This document shows positions 22,557-34,699 of a stretch of DNA of 64,000 nt, piece by piece. Both the position numbers and the translations under genes were made by a program. The stretch comes from Asterias rubens (lineage: Eukaryota > Echinodermata > Asteroidea > Forcipulatida > Asteriidae): the NCBI RefSeq assembly GCF_902459465.1, contig NC_047066.1, forward strand, positions 3,534,001 to 3,598,000, given 5' to 3'. Under the pieces are notes generated by a model that was given only the letters and a program-made list of their open reading frames with translations, made no database searches and had not been told where the DNA came from. Position 1 is the stretch's first letter; each line of letters begins with the position of its first letter.

Positions 22557-22864
22557 CTCCCCGCGGACCTTCAGTTCTCGGTCTTGACTACAACACAGGG
22601 CAGCGGGCCGTATCGATGCCCTTCATCACTACCTCTCGTAGGGATGTACTGACTGACATTATTCGTAATATTTTGTCCAAGTGTGGATCTTTTCCTATAC
22701 ATTCTGCTTAGCTATATTTATTATTTTGATTAAGTTTAAATGAAAATGCCAGTTTAACTTATGCTTTAAAAGTAATATTGTTAAATATACCTAAAGGGTA
22801 ATTGTTTGTTGGAAATTTAAATCCGTGAGAAAAACTAATAGTTTGGAAACGAAAAAAGCAATCT

Positions 22865-23075
22865 ATGAAGTGTACCCACTGCTGAAACATAGGATTCGAA
22901 CTGCCTCTAGCTACCGGGTAATCTCGGTGGTAGTTGATATGACATTGCTCTAGAATGGCAAAGGTGTTGGGTTCGAATCCCACCCGAGTAATACGCTTGT
23001 GATTTTGTTAACAGGACTCGGGAAAATACCGAGTATAAAGTGCTTACCACACATCGGTGTAACGGTAAAGCAGAA
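22865..23075 (+). mobile_element. tRNA-SINE ('ctcggtggtag' family)
   Basis: A-box-like 'ctcggtggtagttgatatga', B-box 'gggttcgaatcccaccc', then 'actcgggaaaataccgagta'. Confidence 0.65.
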
Positions 23076-23271
23076 ATTAATAGACGCATCATAGTATTAT
23101 TATAAGACAATGTTGAAATGCCATCATCAAGTTTAAAAGTAGAGCTTTGAGATTAAAAATCTGTTGTTTATATATATTTTTTTTTCAAGAATTATGTATA
23201 ATGTACCTTTATTGATATTGCCCTTTGAAAGTTTAGTGTTTAAAGATTTTTTCGAAATAAGAAAAGTATGA

Positions 23272-23277
23272 AATAAA
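23272..23277 (+). promoter_or_regulatory. Candidate poly(A) signal for the MFSD1-like gene
   Basis: AATAAA on the coding strand 2.4 kb after the stop codon; another lies at 23406-23411. The intervening 20,843-23,270 would be a long 3' UTR containing MITE copies. No transcript evidence, so the choice is a guess. Confidence 0.25.
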
Positions 23278-23279
23278 TG

Positions 23280-25056
23280 ATCTTTATTGGGGTAAAGATA
23301 TAAATTTGTTATACCTTACCTGTATGCCTATGTTTTGTAGATGACTAGTTAGTAAACCCATTATGAAAACACTACGAAACAATATTCAGCTACATTTTGC
23401 AAACAAATAAACCCTGCCTGTGTGTGTGTAAATTCTAGGTGTATTACGCCTATGTCCCTTTGCAGACACTGACTGAAATATTCACAGTCAAGAGTGGCAA
23501 TCTTTCTATTTTGAGAGCAAGAGACGTGTTTTATTGATTTAAATAGAGGTCCCGGGCATGCGTTTGCACTGTCTTTTCCTTTTTGTCGAAGTAGCCTTAG
23601 CGGGGTTAGAGATAGCGGACATGTTCAAGGAACAAACTTTCTTACTGCAAAACAAAAGAGGAAATGGCCGACCACACTTAACTGTTTCTGAAAGTGTTTT
23701 TCAGTTTTCTATGGCACTGTTTTGAAAAGAAAAAGAGGAAATCGTCTGATCAGCTGAAAGGTTAAAATGCCTGAAAGAATAATCAACTTGCAATAAGCCG
23801 AACCGCCAGCAGAAAACTGGCCCGCCCACCAATGCCACATTGACGAGGATCTGACCCCACTTTTACAACTTTTTCAATTTCGGTAGCCTGCCGCATGCAT
23901 GACGTATTGTATGTTTAGAAAGCCACCCAGACGTTTTCAAGCAGTATTAAGTTGAAGGGTCATCCATTAAACAAAGGTATACACGGTCATGTGGTTTTCG
24001 AAGTCTCCCGCGCCGCCACAAAACAAACTTTGCTTCATTTTGACTCATTTGAAACCTCACATTCACCGTAGCCTATTGGATATTTTAAATGATGTTACAA
24101 ATATAATTTAACTCACCTAGCTCACTTGCAGTGGTTTCGTCACCCGAATATTGGCTGTAAAACCCGGGATAACTGGGAGAAAAATAATGACTACCGGTAT
24201 TTCTTGTCGTCTGCCATTTTGTATCTTTAGTGCCCCGGGGAGGGCGCACTCACGTGAAAGCTAGCGCGCACCAGTAGAAAACGGACGGGTACCGGTCGTC
24301 ACTTCGGCACCTTGCAAACTCTGAAATGTACGGTGTAACGGACAAAACACGCATGCTCTAAATTCAATCATTCTACGCTGAAATGGGGGCGGGTGGCTTG
24401 TTTTTAAAACCTTTTAAAAGTGAGGAATATTGTCGCCACCCATTCTTTTTCGAGAACTTCCCCATATTGAGTGAACAATTCAATGGGATAATACGAAAGC
24501 CCGTATAAGTGTCCTGTGTATTTTATTTCGGAATACAGTTGTTTTTATGTTCAATGCATTGATGTACATGTACATTTTATAAATAATTAGCCTTCTGTTT
24601 TCATTTTTCAATATAATTTTTCACAACTATGCCGACAACAAAAATACAATTTTTCTATACGTATACTTAGAAGCTAAAAAAGTTAATTTTTTTTAATCAA
24701 AAATATTTATAAAATGCGGTCGTCATATAATTACACAAAATGTGCAGGACAGTTTTGATAACGTATCACAGGTTAGGCCTGCCAAAGACAAGACACAACA
24801 ACTTTAACAACAAGCGAGTGGAAGTTCATGTTTGAATGCTATAGGAAGCTTCCGTTTTTGGTGGCATGCCTCTTATAGGACCCGATCTGCAGTGACGATA
24901 ATTTATTATAAACAATTAGACTGGCAATGGGGTCGCTATAATAAGAAAACAATTCAAAACTTATGCACAAATTGGTACTTAAATTAACAATCCTTATCAT
25001 TCCCGCTGCCGATTGTTGTAGAATATTAATGTCCCTTCCACGGCATGCAATGAGAG
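23280..25056. other. No gene seen
   Basis: AT-rich at 24,500-24,800, GC-richer near 24,000-24,350. No supported exon; would hold the 3' UTRs of the two convergent genes. Confidence 0.45.
24902..24907 (-). promoter_or_regulatory. Candidate poly(A) signal for paralog A
   Basis: AATAAA on the minus strand about 150 nt past the stop of the 25,057-27,687 gene. Confidence 0.3.
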
Positions 25057-27687
25057 TCAAGATTTCTCCAGGTCCTCTTTGAGTTTTTGAAACAGTTCCT
25101 CATGAGACACCGCTGCCTTGTGTTCAATGAAGCCACACGTAACCCTAAGACAGTGTAAGGAGAATTCCTCAGTGACCAATGTTCCTCGGACGTCTCCAAT
25201 GGATGAGGGAACAAGGGTCCACACAGAAGCCCCCGACACCCCTCCGATCATGTCTACTTCTATGTCAACCACAAGCTCTTCGTTCGGTCTGCAAAAGACA
25301 GTATATCCAATTAAAACAATACTTACTTTGCAAAAAAAATAACACCATAAGTTTGTACAGCCCCGTTGCATATAAATGACGACACAAGTGTCAAAGGAAG
25401 ACGTATCATTGGCCGATAGTATGCAATGCAAGCGAAGACACCAAGGGTGGGTCTATACTACTATTGACAAGAACTCTCCATCCCCAGTGTCCAATTTCAT
25501 AGCGCTGCTTAGCGGCCGATTTTTTGCTCGCTCACTGTGCGATTTCTATTTCATAGCGCTGCTAACCGTAAGCACACGAAAAGGCATGCTAACCTTCTGG
25601 GCCAATTTCATAGAGCTGCTTAAGCAAAAAACTTGATTAAGCACGAAAACAGCTTGCTTATTTTTCACATGTTACTGGCAAAAATGTCATGCCATATACA
25701 TTGCTTGTGACTGGTATTAAGCTGGTGTTTACTTAGCATAACAATAATATTGAGTGGAGTCTTGGCCGGTAATCTGATTTAACAAAGCAAGGATTTTTTT
25801 GCTTAAGCAAAATTTTGTGCTTAAGCAGCTCTATGAAATTGGGTCCTGCTCATCAACTACTACCAGACGGAAGGTAGACAATCAGCAAGGATTTCTAATT
25901 TTGCTTTAGTGGATCGAGGGGACTTTTCATTCCTTCACGCCGAGTTCTTAGGTCTCATTGTTTCGACTTTCTTGCTCAGCTCTATTCATCGTCTATCTAT
26001 CATCCATGCCCTCATCTTGTCACTCAGCGCAGTAGGGCCGGCATGCTGCCGAATGCCCCCATATCCAAGAAGCACGAAAAAAGAAAAGAAAAAAAAGGCT
26101 AATTTGTTATCACAAACATCACCAAACCATTGGGATCAACTGACTCAAGGCCGGCAATTGCATCGATATGGGATATTTTTTTCTTCAGTGTGTGCTTAAG
26201 ACATCTCAGAGGGTAGGCCCACTTCTGTAAGATAGGAAATAGTGTTTTAAAGTGCGGGTGGGGACTGGTGGGGTTGATGAGGGGTGGGGTTGAGGAGGGG
26301 TGGGGTGGGGTTGTGATGGGGAGGGGTGGGGTGGGGTTGTGATGGGGAGGGGTGGGGGCCCGGGTACCCTCTGTTGATGTTCTGATCTCCAGGTCAACTT
26401 AGATAATTTAATGAAGTAAAGACTCTGATACTAACTTTGTAAGTTTTGCGAGGGCATCAAAATTCACCGTCATGTTATAGCCAAGGGGAAGGGGCACATA
26501 TTCCTTGACCAGGAAAAGACGCTCTTCTAAACCGCTGCTGTGGGTTCGGGTGTGAAGTAATACAATTTCTTTTGGCCTGCAGTTAGAAATGATTTAAAGA
26601 ACTTGTTTTGTAATAAATGTCTGCTACTAAATCAATCGTAGTTTTCAAGACTAAAATCTCGTTGTGCTCAGCGGCCAGTGTAAAGTTTTAAAGTCGTAAA
26701 GAGGAAGTCCAGTCATAGTTTAAGTAATTTCTTCTTTGTTCGACACAAAATCATTTAAAAATGTACCCAGTAAGTTTTTCTTGTGGTTTGATACAAAAAG
26801 ATTTCATATAAGTTAAGAAAAAACGAGAAAATGTAATTAGCTGTTGCGAACTGCATGCTTACCAAGGCTCTCGTGCGAACTGCTGGTTGCCCGACTTCTA
26901 CTCGACTACCAGCAGAACCAAAACCCATAGCAGTCTTTCTTGAAACACACACACACAAAAACTAAAAAACTCAAATCTGCTCATTATGTTGTACAGTGTT
27001 AATTAATTAGACATCACCAACAGAAAGAACCATCATACCAAACCGTCCAATTTGAAGGAGGAATTGTCAATGGCCAATGGTTCCACTACAGAGTAAAATA
27101 GGCCTAATAGAGTAATGACAGTTAATGGTGTCCCTGTACCAAAGTTCATTTCTAACGTTACACCTGCACGAGTTTAATTACAGCATAAAGGTTTCTGCAA
27201 ACCGTTTATTAAAGGCGATGTAATCGATGAACAATGATCTGCAGAGTAAATGACAGTTAAATGGTGCCCCTTTACCAAAGTTCATTTGAGCGTTATACAT
27301 GTATGTGTACACCTGCAACAGTTTAGAGGTTTTGCAGACCGTTTTAACTGTGTACAATACGTGGTGTGGTTGTTGTGGCTATGTGAATTCATGGTAGGCC
27401 CTATACTTCGACTACTTCAACTTCTACTTCTACTTCTATTATGGTCCATAAGACAGGACGTAAAGCCGAGGGGCTACTTGTCCATGAGCGGTGACTTACA
27501 CAAAACTGTGATACTTGATGTGTTTTCTCAGGTCTGCAATCAACTCATACACCTCACTAGCTTCTCTACCCACAAACATCTCATTCTTGACGGTAAAGAT
27601 GTCTCGCCTTGTAGCAAACCAAGCCAGCACAGCAGCAAGGATCCCACAGAAAACATACACCTTGTTGACCGCCATTGTCAACAACAA
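25057..27687 (-). CDS. Membrane-anchored START/SRPBCC-like protein, paralog A (possibly disrupted)
   Basis: Exon 1 27500-27687 begins MAVNKVYVFCGILAAVLAWF, a signal-anchor helix, then KNEMFVGREASEVYELIADL, the first strand and helix typical of START-like/polyketide-cyclase folds that hold hydrophobic ligands. Tentative exon 2 is 26863-26938; exon 3 26436-26576 (LEERLFLVKEYVPLPLGYN); exon 4 25057-25288 starts in KPNEELVVDIEVD and ends at TGA. Exons 1, 3 and 4 align by position, phase and sequence with the paralog at 31.9-34.7 kb (YHS, RLFLVKE, LTKPNEEL). Exon 2 exits in phase 0 but exon 3 is open only after a phase-2 exit, so the chain as drawn has a one-junction frame clash: a missed exon, another splice site, a sequence error or a pseudogene. 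About 211 aa if joined. Unlike paralog B there is no lysine-rich tail. The family name is inferred from fold-like pattern; no catalytic residues are claimed. Confidence 0.55.
25494..25848. mobile_element. 'gagctgcttaagc' MITE plus partial duplicate
   Basis: Full copy 25,601-25,848 ('ggccaatttcatagagctgc' to 'gcagctctatgaaattgggt'), preceded by a partial unit from 25,494. In the last intron-side flank of paralog A. Confidence 0.65.
26255..26360 (+). repeat. G-rich tandem repeat
   Basis: Repeats of GGGGTGGGG with an approx. 28-bp duplicated block ending 'ttgtgatgggg'. Many closely spaced runs of 3-5 G on one strand. Confidence 0.8.
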
Positions 27688-28258
27688 ATCTATTTATATA
27701 TTTATTTGGTTTGCGGTCACCCCATGTGTGTCTTCTTGCGGAGTAGATGTTCCCCTGTGAGCTTTTGCTTCTACCATTCATGGCATAATTCATCCCTACG
27801 TGGTGGCATGCGGGGCACACAATACATGCCAAAGGTTAAACAAGCACAATGGGACATGCCTTTATTGTGTTCCCCCAGACACAAGTCTATAAGGCATTAT
27901 TATTTTCTGGGGTCATCGAAATGGTAGACCAAACATACTTGGAGGTTAAAAACCTAGCAGCGGGCGGGACCCCTTCGACTTGTACTTAATTAGATATTCA
28001 TAGAATGCTAATTATGTTTCATTATTTGGTATTATTTTTAAATTATTGTTGATATATTGTTGTTTGTGTAATTAATTAACTCATTTATTTATTTTTTCAT
28101 TTATTTGTCTTTTTTGTTTACTCAATGTTTTGTAGGTTGTCCGTTCTGATATCATGTTTTTTCCCCCTTACATTGTTGCATTGTCTGTAATTTCTGTACA
28201 TGTACTGTTGAGGTCGAATAAATAAAAATAAATAATAACATAATACTGGACTACAGCC

Positions 28259-28492
28259 CAGGGCCACATTTCATAAAGTCTGTAAGCACAAAAATTTGCT
28301 TAGCATGAATTTTCTTCCTTGATCTAAACAAATTTTAATTTGTTGCATATTGCTTGTTACTGGCATTCAGCTGTTGTTTGCTTATCTTGAAAATCACGTT
28401 GAAAATGGTTGGTAATGCTGTTTTTATAAGGAAAAAAATTCATGCTTAGCAATTTTTTTGTGCTTACAGGCTTTATGAAATTGGGCCCTGGT
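28259..28492. mobile_element. 'atttcataaagtctgtaagc' MITE
   Basis: 'cagggccacatttcataaag' mirrored by 'ctttatgaaattgggccctg'. Confidence 0.7.
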
Positions 28493-29939
28493 AGTAGAAT
28501 GTAACATGAAGATCGTGAGGGCACGATGCACCCCAACCCCAAATATACAATTCCAATACGGGTTTAAAAAAAGTTCGTTGCTATATAGGATGGACGGTAG
28601 AAGGTCTCGAACAATATCTTGAAAGTTCCTCGGATAGAGAGGAGGAGTTGGGGAATTATTTGACAAGAGGGCATTCCATGACACTAGCGTTACATAGCGA
28701 GGGAGGGTGGAGGGGGGGGGGGGGGGATTGCAGAACCATTTCACTCTCTCTTGAAGTCTTGTTGCCCCACCCCAACTGAGATCAAAAATGGACATCGGCC
28801 TACTTTCTGCTAAAATAAAAACCTATTCCAACGAACCAATCTAAAGAAAGAAAAACAAAAATACAGTTTGTTCTTTTGTCTGTTCGCTCGGCCATCTTTA
28901 CACAACATAAACTGACAGTTATAAACCGATAATGGTTTGTTTAATAAGTTAACTGATTTGTTAATTAAACCGACATCAATATTCAGAACGACTTAAATTC
29001 GTTTAAAAGCAATATTTTAATCTTTTCTCCATAAAATATTTTTATTTTCTTCTAACCAATTAAAATAACAATGAAAACTCAGTTAGTAACCTCTTGCATT
29101 TCCCAAAACCTCTCCCTTTCAAATACAGTACATGTACATGCAATTCTTAAAGGGCAATTACATCTTTTGCAGACATGAAAACATGGTCCTTTAAGTTAGT
29201 ATACAACAACTTATTTGACTGAAATACATATTATTTTTATATTTCACCAGTAAAAGACGCCTTTGAGTTCAACAGATCACATTCATTCCAATAAAACAAC
29301 ACTTTGTCCAGACCAAGTTCATCCCGCCAACTGTTACTCCTGTGACATCACAATCTCAAGAGAAGACACCCAGCAAACATAATAAGTCTACAACCCCCTT
29401 TTTATATTATGGACGACCCCAAACTTTTTAGGGTAAAAATGTTACGACTCTTTGAACACTGGCGTTTTAACTGTTCGGGTGTTGGGGGGATAAGAAATGT
29501 GGTCGACGGGAAAAAAAAGTATTATAATGCCAATCTTTTCATTTCTTTCTTTTAAAGTTGTGAATGCAAATAAAATGAAAATAAAATAAAATGTGTTCTT
29601 TTTCAATGAATCATATATGATACAGTTTATTCTGATCAGATTCTTTAATTCCACGAACGCAACACAATGTATGGTATATTTTGTTCCATGAAAGGATACT
29701 TTTCTGGTACAATTTGTATTAAACGGTATCTAAAATAAAATAATGATTTTTTTAAGACTAGTTATCCACTGCAATGAATACATCTACTGTGCACTCAATA
29801 CGATAACAACATTGTGATAAACAAATCAAGTACTGCATCGAATATAAAGTATCCCAAAGATACATTAGCTGAATTGCCCCTGTACGGCAGTTTTTCCAAG
29901 GAAGGAAACTAAAATTGAGCTGTGACACTTCAAGGAGCA
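28493..29939. other. No gene seen
   Basis: AT-rich; a G16 run near 28,713-28,728. No supported exon. Confidence 0.5.
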
Positions 29940-30425
29940 CCAAAGCAATCGCCAGATGGGCATAGAGGCAATTGCCTCAGTTGCTTCTATGAAGTGTCAG
30001 CTCTGGAACAAAATTACTAAAACTATGGGGGAATTGCCTCTGTTAAGTAAAAAGGCCTTGGACATTTTAATGGGCACCAAGGCATGGGGGCAATTGCCTC
30101 AGTTGTATCCATGAAGTATTGACTGACTAGGGGCATGGAAGCATTTGCCTGGATCATTCCAAAGGGCACCAGAGGCATGGGGGCAATTGCCTCTAGTGCC
30201 TCTGTGAAGTACCAGTTCTGGAACATTTTGATGGGCACCAAGGCATGGGGGCAATTGCCTCAGTTATATCCATGAAGTATTGACTGACTAGGGGCATGGA
30301 AGCATTTGCCTGGATCATTTCAAAGGGCACCAGAGGCATGGGGGCAATTGCCTCTAGTGCCTCTGTGAAGTACCAGTTCTGGAACATTTTGATGGGCACC
30401 AAGGCAATGAAAAGTAGAGGCACAG
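29940..30425. repeat. 161-bp tandem duplication of a 'ggcaattgcctc' repeat
   Basis: Units start at 30,071 and 30,232 ('tgggcaccaaggcatggggg') with a third partial at 30,393. The palindrome GGCAATTGCC recurs within each unit. Confidence 0.8.
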
Positions 30426-31879
30426 AGACTCTGTTACATGAATCACCAGGCCTGCTGTTATCGCTGCATGGTTATCAAAAATACAGGTATAAAATTGCAC
30501 AAAGTTTTCCATTACCCTACATTATCTACATGTTCCAAAAATCCTAATTTCAATAATTCTTTTATTTTGATGTGCATCAAATTTATCAAATATAATTTAC
30601 TGGGTTTGTACATTTTTGCATTGCTTTGATTTTTGATTACTAAATTAAAATGCATATTACACATTTTTACTAATCACATATACATAAATTTAAAATTAAT
30701 TCAATAAATAATATAATTTACAATCAGACAAATCACTAGAGAAATTTCTACACGAATCATTAGATGATTTTAGCACCGCAATTTAAATAACAGCAATTTC
30801 CTTGTACATCGCTTTGTATTTCCAGCACCACAATTAATTTTTTGCAAAAATTTCGACAAAATTCCCTCAGCATGAAAGATTTATAATTTACAATGATTTA
30901 ACTTTCACAATTGCTGATTTTTCATACAAAATTATGATTAAATTGACATTATAGAACGGTAACAGTAGGCCTATAGTATGTATTTTTAAAAAGACATATT
31001 TTAAGGATATTTTTAATCACAGCAATTTTCCAATCCAAGGAAGACTTTGAGCACTCACATAAAGGAAATTATTTTAAAAATATGAAATTTGTAGGCCTTT
31101 ATAACACAAATTTGCATAATAAGCAAGATTTGTAACCATACCTAAATTTGTGCACCATTTAAAAAATGTGAAAATGTTTGCATTGAGTTGTAATGTAAAT
31201 CTTCTTTTTCTCCAATCACAACTTATAGTTTAATTTTGCCTGTATTGATGATCTCTGTATGACAGAAGAATTTGTTGATTTTGAAAGACAGCACACAGAA
31301 CATAAAGCACATTATCTTCCAGTACGCACTAATCCACAAATCAGAAATGCTCGAAGGGTGGTATGGTATAAAAACATATACTATTTCCAGTGTTTTTATT
31401 GCACAGTGCGTATTGTGAGTGTCAATGCGTCACGCTCCGTATATGGACAGTGCAAAACTTTGTGTGCGTGCATGCTGTTCGTCGCAAAATAAAGTTCTGA
31501 ATCTTTAAACTTTGCGCATTGCACGTGAGGCTGGAAGATAAATTTGTTATAACTCGCACGCCCTCGTGGAGTACCAAAAAATAAAGCGCGTATGTGTCCC
31601 TATCCAATTCGGCCTTCCGCCTCATTGGATATGGGACGCAGAAGCGCTATATTTCCGTATTTCACTCGCGCTTGTGTGATAACTTATAAATAATACTTCA
31701 ACGAGAGGACAGAACAAATGTAATGTTTGTTTGTTTGTTTGTTTGTTTGTTTCAAGCAGGTGTTGATAATGAAGCTCATCAAATCCAACTCTCAGTTTCT
31801 TTTTTGTGAATTTTGTTCTATTTTGGTTTAAAATAAATCTTCTTGTTTTGACTCGCCTACCCTTCTCATCTTTCTTCAT
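30426..31879. other. No gene seen; (GTTT)n microsatellite
   Basis: Very AT-rich to 31,250. A (GTTT)n run at 31,722-31,753. Would contain the 3' UTR of paralog B. Confidence 0.45.
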
Positions 31880-34656
31880 TCATCTTTTAGATTTACCTCC
31901 GTCTTGTTTCTTGTTCACTTCCTTGGGTTTGGGTTGATGTCCGGCATCCTTAGGTGCTGTTTTCTTTGTCTTCTCGGTCTTGGGGTGTCCTTGAGCTCCA
32001 TCTGTCGTCTGTTTCTTCTGCTGTCCGCCTGTCTTCTTGGCCTCATCTTTCTTTCCTTCCCGCCCTTTCTTTACTGCCTCCTCCTTTTTCTTCTCAGTCT
32101 TCTTTTCCCAATCCTCTTTCCTGCTCATTGGTGCCTCCTCTTTTTCTCTATTCTTGGATAGGTGCATTGGCTCTATCCCATTCCTCATGCTGATTAAAGT
32201 GTCTTTGTGCGAATCTTTCAATGCTTTCTCGACGAACGTTGTGGCAAGCCAAGGGCATGTTATCGTCAACTCCTCGGTTAGCAACGATCCAGGCAAGTTA
32301 CGCCCCTCCCGTTTCTCCACAGATAACCTGCTGTGCAGTTTTAGTAAGTAGCCGCGAAGAACCGCAAACTCGTACTCCAACTCCTCATTTGGCCTAGAAA
32401 ACAGAAAACAAAAAGTCTACTTCAAGGGACACTTTGACATTGATACTCGCTGGAGTACAATAAAAAATGGAGAAGTAACCCAGTCTGATGAAGCCACTAG
32501 TAAAGTGGTAAAACGTCAATGAAAAACTTGTGAGTTTGTTCTCCATTTTTTCATCCACATTATTATCGGAATTGGTGAAATGAAAAAAATGAGCATCTTC
32601 ACTGAAATAAACAGGACTTACAAAAATAAATAAATAGGAAGTTCAAATTTGCCTTACTTCCGACACTATTCCATGTAAATGAGAGAAAACAAGGACATGC
32701 TACCAGGCTGCTGGGTGTCCAAATTGAAAACAGGGTATCTGAAACTGAAGTGATAAATTTAACTCACTTTGTTAACGACAGACGAGTCTCCAAGTTAAAC
32801 GGTAGTTCGTATTCCCAGAAGAGCGGGATTATACGTTCAACCAGAAACAGTTTTTCTTGCACACCATTTTTCCTGGTTCGCTGTTTCAACAGAGTGCACT
32901 TGCCTCTGTAACAAAACAACATTAATATAATCAATTAGAAATATTCATGTTCTATGCATCTCAAGTTTGTTTAAAATAAAAAAATAATGGAAAAAATATT
33001 AGTCCGACAGTAAATAACTAATGATGAGCTCATGAAAAAACATAATTTTGAATTATGAATGATGACATAACACTGGGAAAACACCGGCTTAGACGTTAGT
33101 TATAGCCAAACACAAAATGTCTCACAATTGGCTCAATTTTGATTTAGCCAGTATTAACTTATTTAATATATCCTCCCCTTACCAGTTTTCACGCTATTAC
33201 AGTGTATGCCTTTTTCTTCGAATTGGGAAAAAAATAATGATGCCTTATATCAACCGATGCCCTAATTACCTTCTTTTGTTAATATGAAGTATGCAAACAT
33301 ATATTAAAACTTGATGGACATTGAAATGTTCACGCTACACACCGATCTTCGATGACTTCAACTGGCCCCATTTGTTTTGAGTTTTTCCTGTTTTCACGGC
33401 AAACAAGAAAGCATTGTTTCCTGGTGAAGCCATACATGGAAGAAACATCTACAGTGACTACAAGTGTTCTTTGAGACTCTGTGTATGACTCTTTAGCCAG
33501 CAGTTGTCTTCGTTTTATTCAAAATATTTTTTAATGAAATTACCATGGTAATTTGCAAAAAATAACAAAAATAAATAATTTAATAAAAAGTGTGAATAAT
33601 TATTGGCTTTCAATTCTGATTTTTATTTATTTTTTTTCCCTTTTTTTCTCATAAAATTTATAATAAAGCGTATAAATAAGCAGTGATAATTGAATCAACA
33701 AGCTGATCGTTTAAATTTTAATATTAAATTAATAATAAAATTGATCGGAGGGTTAAAAAAAAAATCTCAAAAAATATTAGAAAATGATATAAGGCACATG
33801 GCTTCTTTAAGCCTCTGTATTTTTCCCCCAGAATGCTCAGCAAAATATTCAGTCACATGATTTGATCATCATGAATTGTGAATTGAAATAGTGTTTGATG
33901 AAACTTTTTCGGTGGGCAAATATTTTTATATGGCCTCAACATTATGAAATATTTTTGTACCTTGTAGAAATGCCTAAAATACCAAACTTTTTGCATTTAC
34001 AAGTGCAAATATCCAGTGGAGCCTTACGTGTTTCTAAGTTTTGGTCAAGGTAGAGGAGACTCTTTGCTTGGCAAATAGAACCACACAATTTTTATCTAGG
34101 GACTGTTTGCATCGCGCACAGCGAGGTAAAAGATTTGCCACGATTTTAGGGACACCTCGAAAACAGGACCTCCTACGATATAGTTCTACCTCCAGGACCG
34201 GCTAATAAATGATGCGAGTGAGCCAGTCATTCATTTCAATATTCATCTCGATCATGGCTCATTTTTTTAAAACCATTATTTTCATTTCATTTCATTTCAT
34301 TTTAATTTCACAGGCAAAAATTCAAGCACAGACAATAAGAACAGTATAAATTACTATCGAGTTAATCTCAGTGAATGTACGAATAATTATTGCCTTCACA
34401 TGTCAGTATGAAATATTATTAATTACGGTTGAGGAAAGTACGAGTACAGTCAGTTCAGGTGTGGTTTGTTTACAAAACTAATTACGTACCCAAGCGTAGA
34501 ATGATTCTCTGTTGTCCTTTTCAAGTCCGAAATGAAAGTATAGACCTCTTCTGGCGACTTGTACATAAAAATGTCATTTTTTATAGTGAAGGTTGCTGGC
34601 TTGAAGAGGAAGTAAGCAATGACGGCCAAAACAACGACAATAATTATCGACTTCAT
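31880..34656 (-). CDS. Membrane-anchored START/SRPBCC-like protein with lysine-rich tail, paralog B (4 exons, 287 aa)
   Basis: Exons 34490-34656, 33343-33387, 32768-32905 and 31880-32393 join in frame (864 nt, 288 codons) with GT-AG borders. Residues 4-17 (IIIVVVLAVIAYFL) form an N-terminal anchor helix. Residues 22 to about 215 look like one START/SRPBCC-type domain: TIKNDIFMYKSPEEVYTFISDL, then EKLFLVERIIPLFWEYELPF and LTKPNEELEYEF. Residues about 216-287 are a highly charged K/E/Q-rich tail with no hydrophobic segment, probably disordered. Topology, with the domain on one face of a membrane, and lipid or sterol handling are inferences from the fold only. The 45-nt exon 2 is short but its phases (1 in, 2 out) fit exactly. 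Same strand and exon pattern as the gene at 25.1-27.7 kb, so the two arose by tandem duplication; the tail was gained or lost since. Confidence 0.72.
32485..32545 (+). ncRNA. Hammerhead-like motif in paralog B intron
   Basis: CTGATGA, then a stem CCAC/GTGG, then AAAACGTC, bounded by 'ggagaa' and 'ttctcc'. The core has AAAA where a hammerhead has GAAA, so activity is doubtful. Could be a relic of a Penelope-like end. Confidence 0.3.
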
Positions 34657-34699
34657 GACGAAAAATCACGCTTTTCAGTGGCCAGCAATTGTTCTTTCT

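Noticed and set aside
22514-22711. 65-aa plus-strand frame after the MFSD1 stop
   Set aside because: Starts inside MITE sequence and has no recognisable domain; treated as 3' UTR.
27250-27927. 225-aa plus-strand frame
   Set aside because: Antisense to exon 1 of paralog A, which has family support, conserved phase and a signal anchor.
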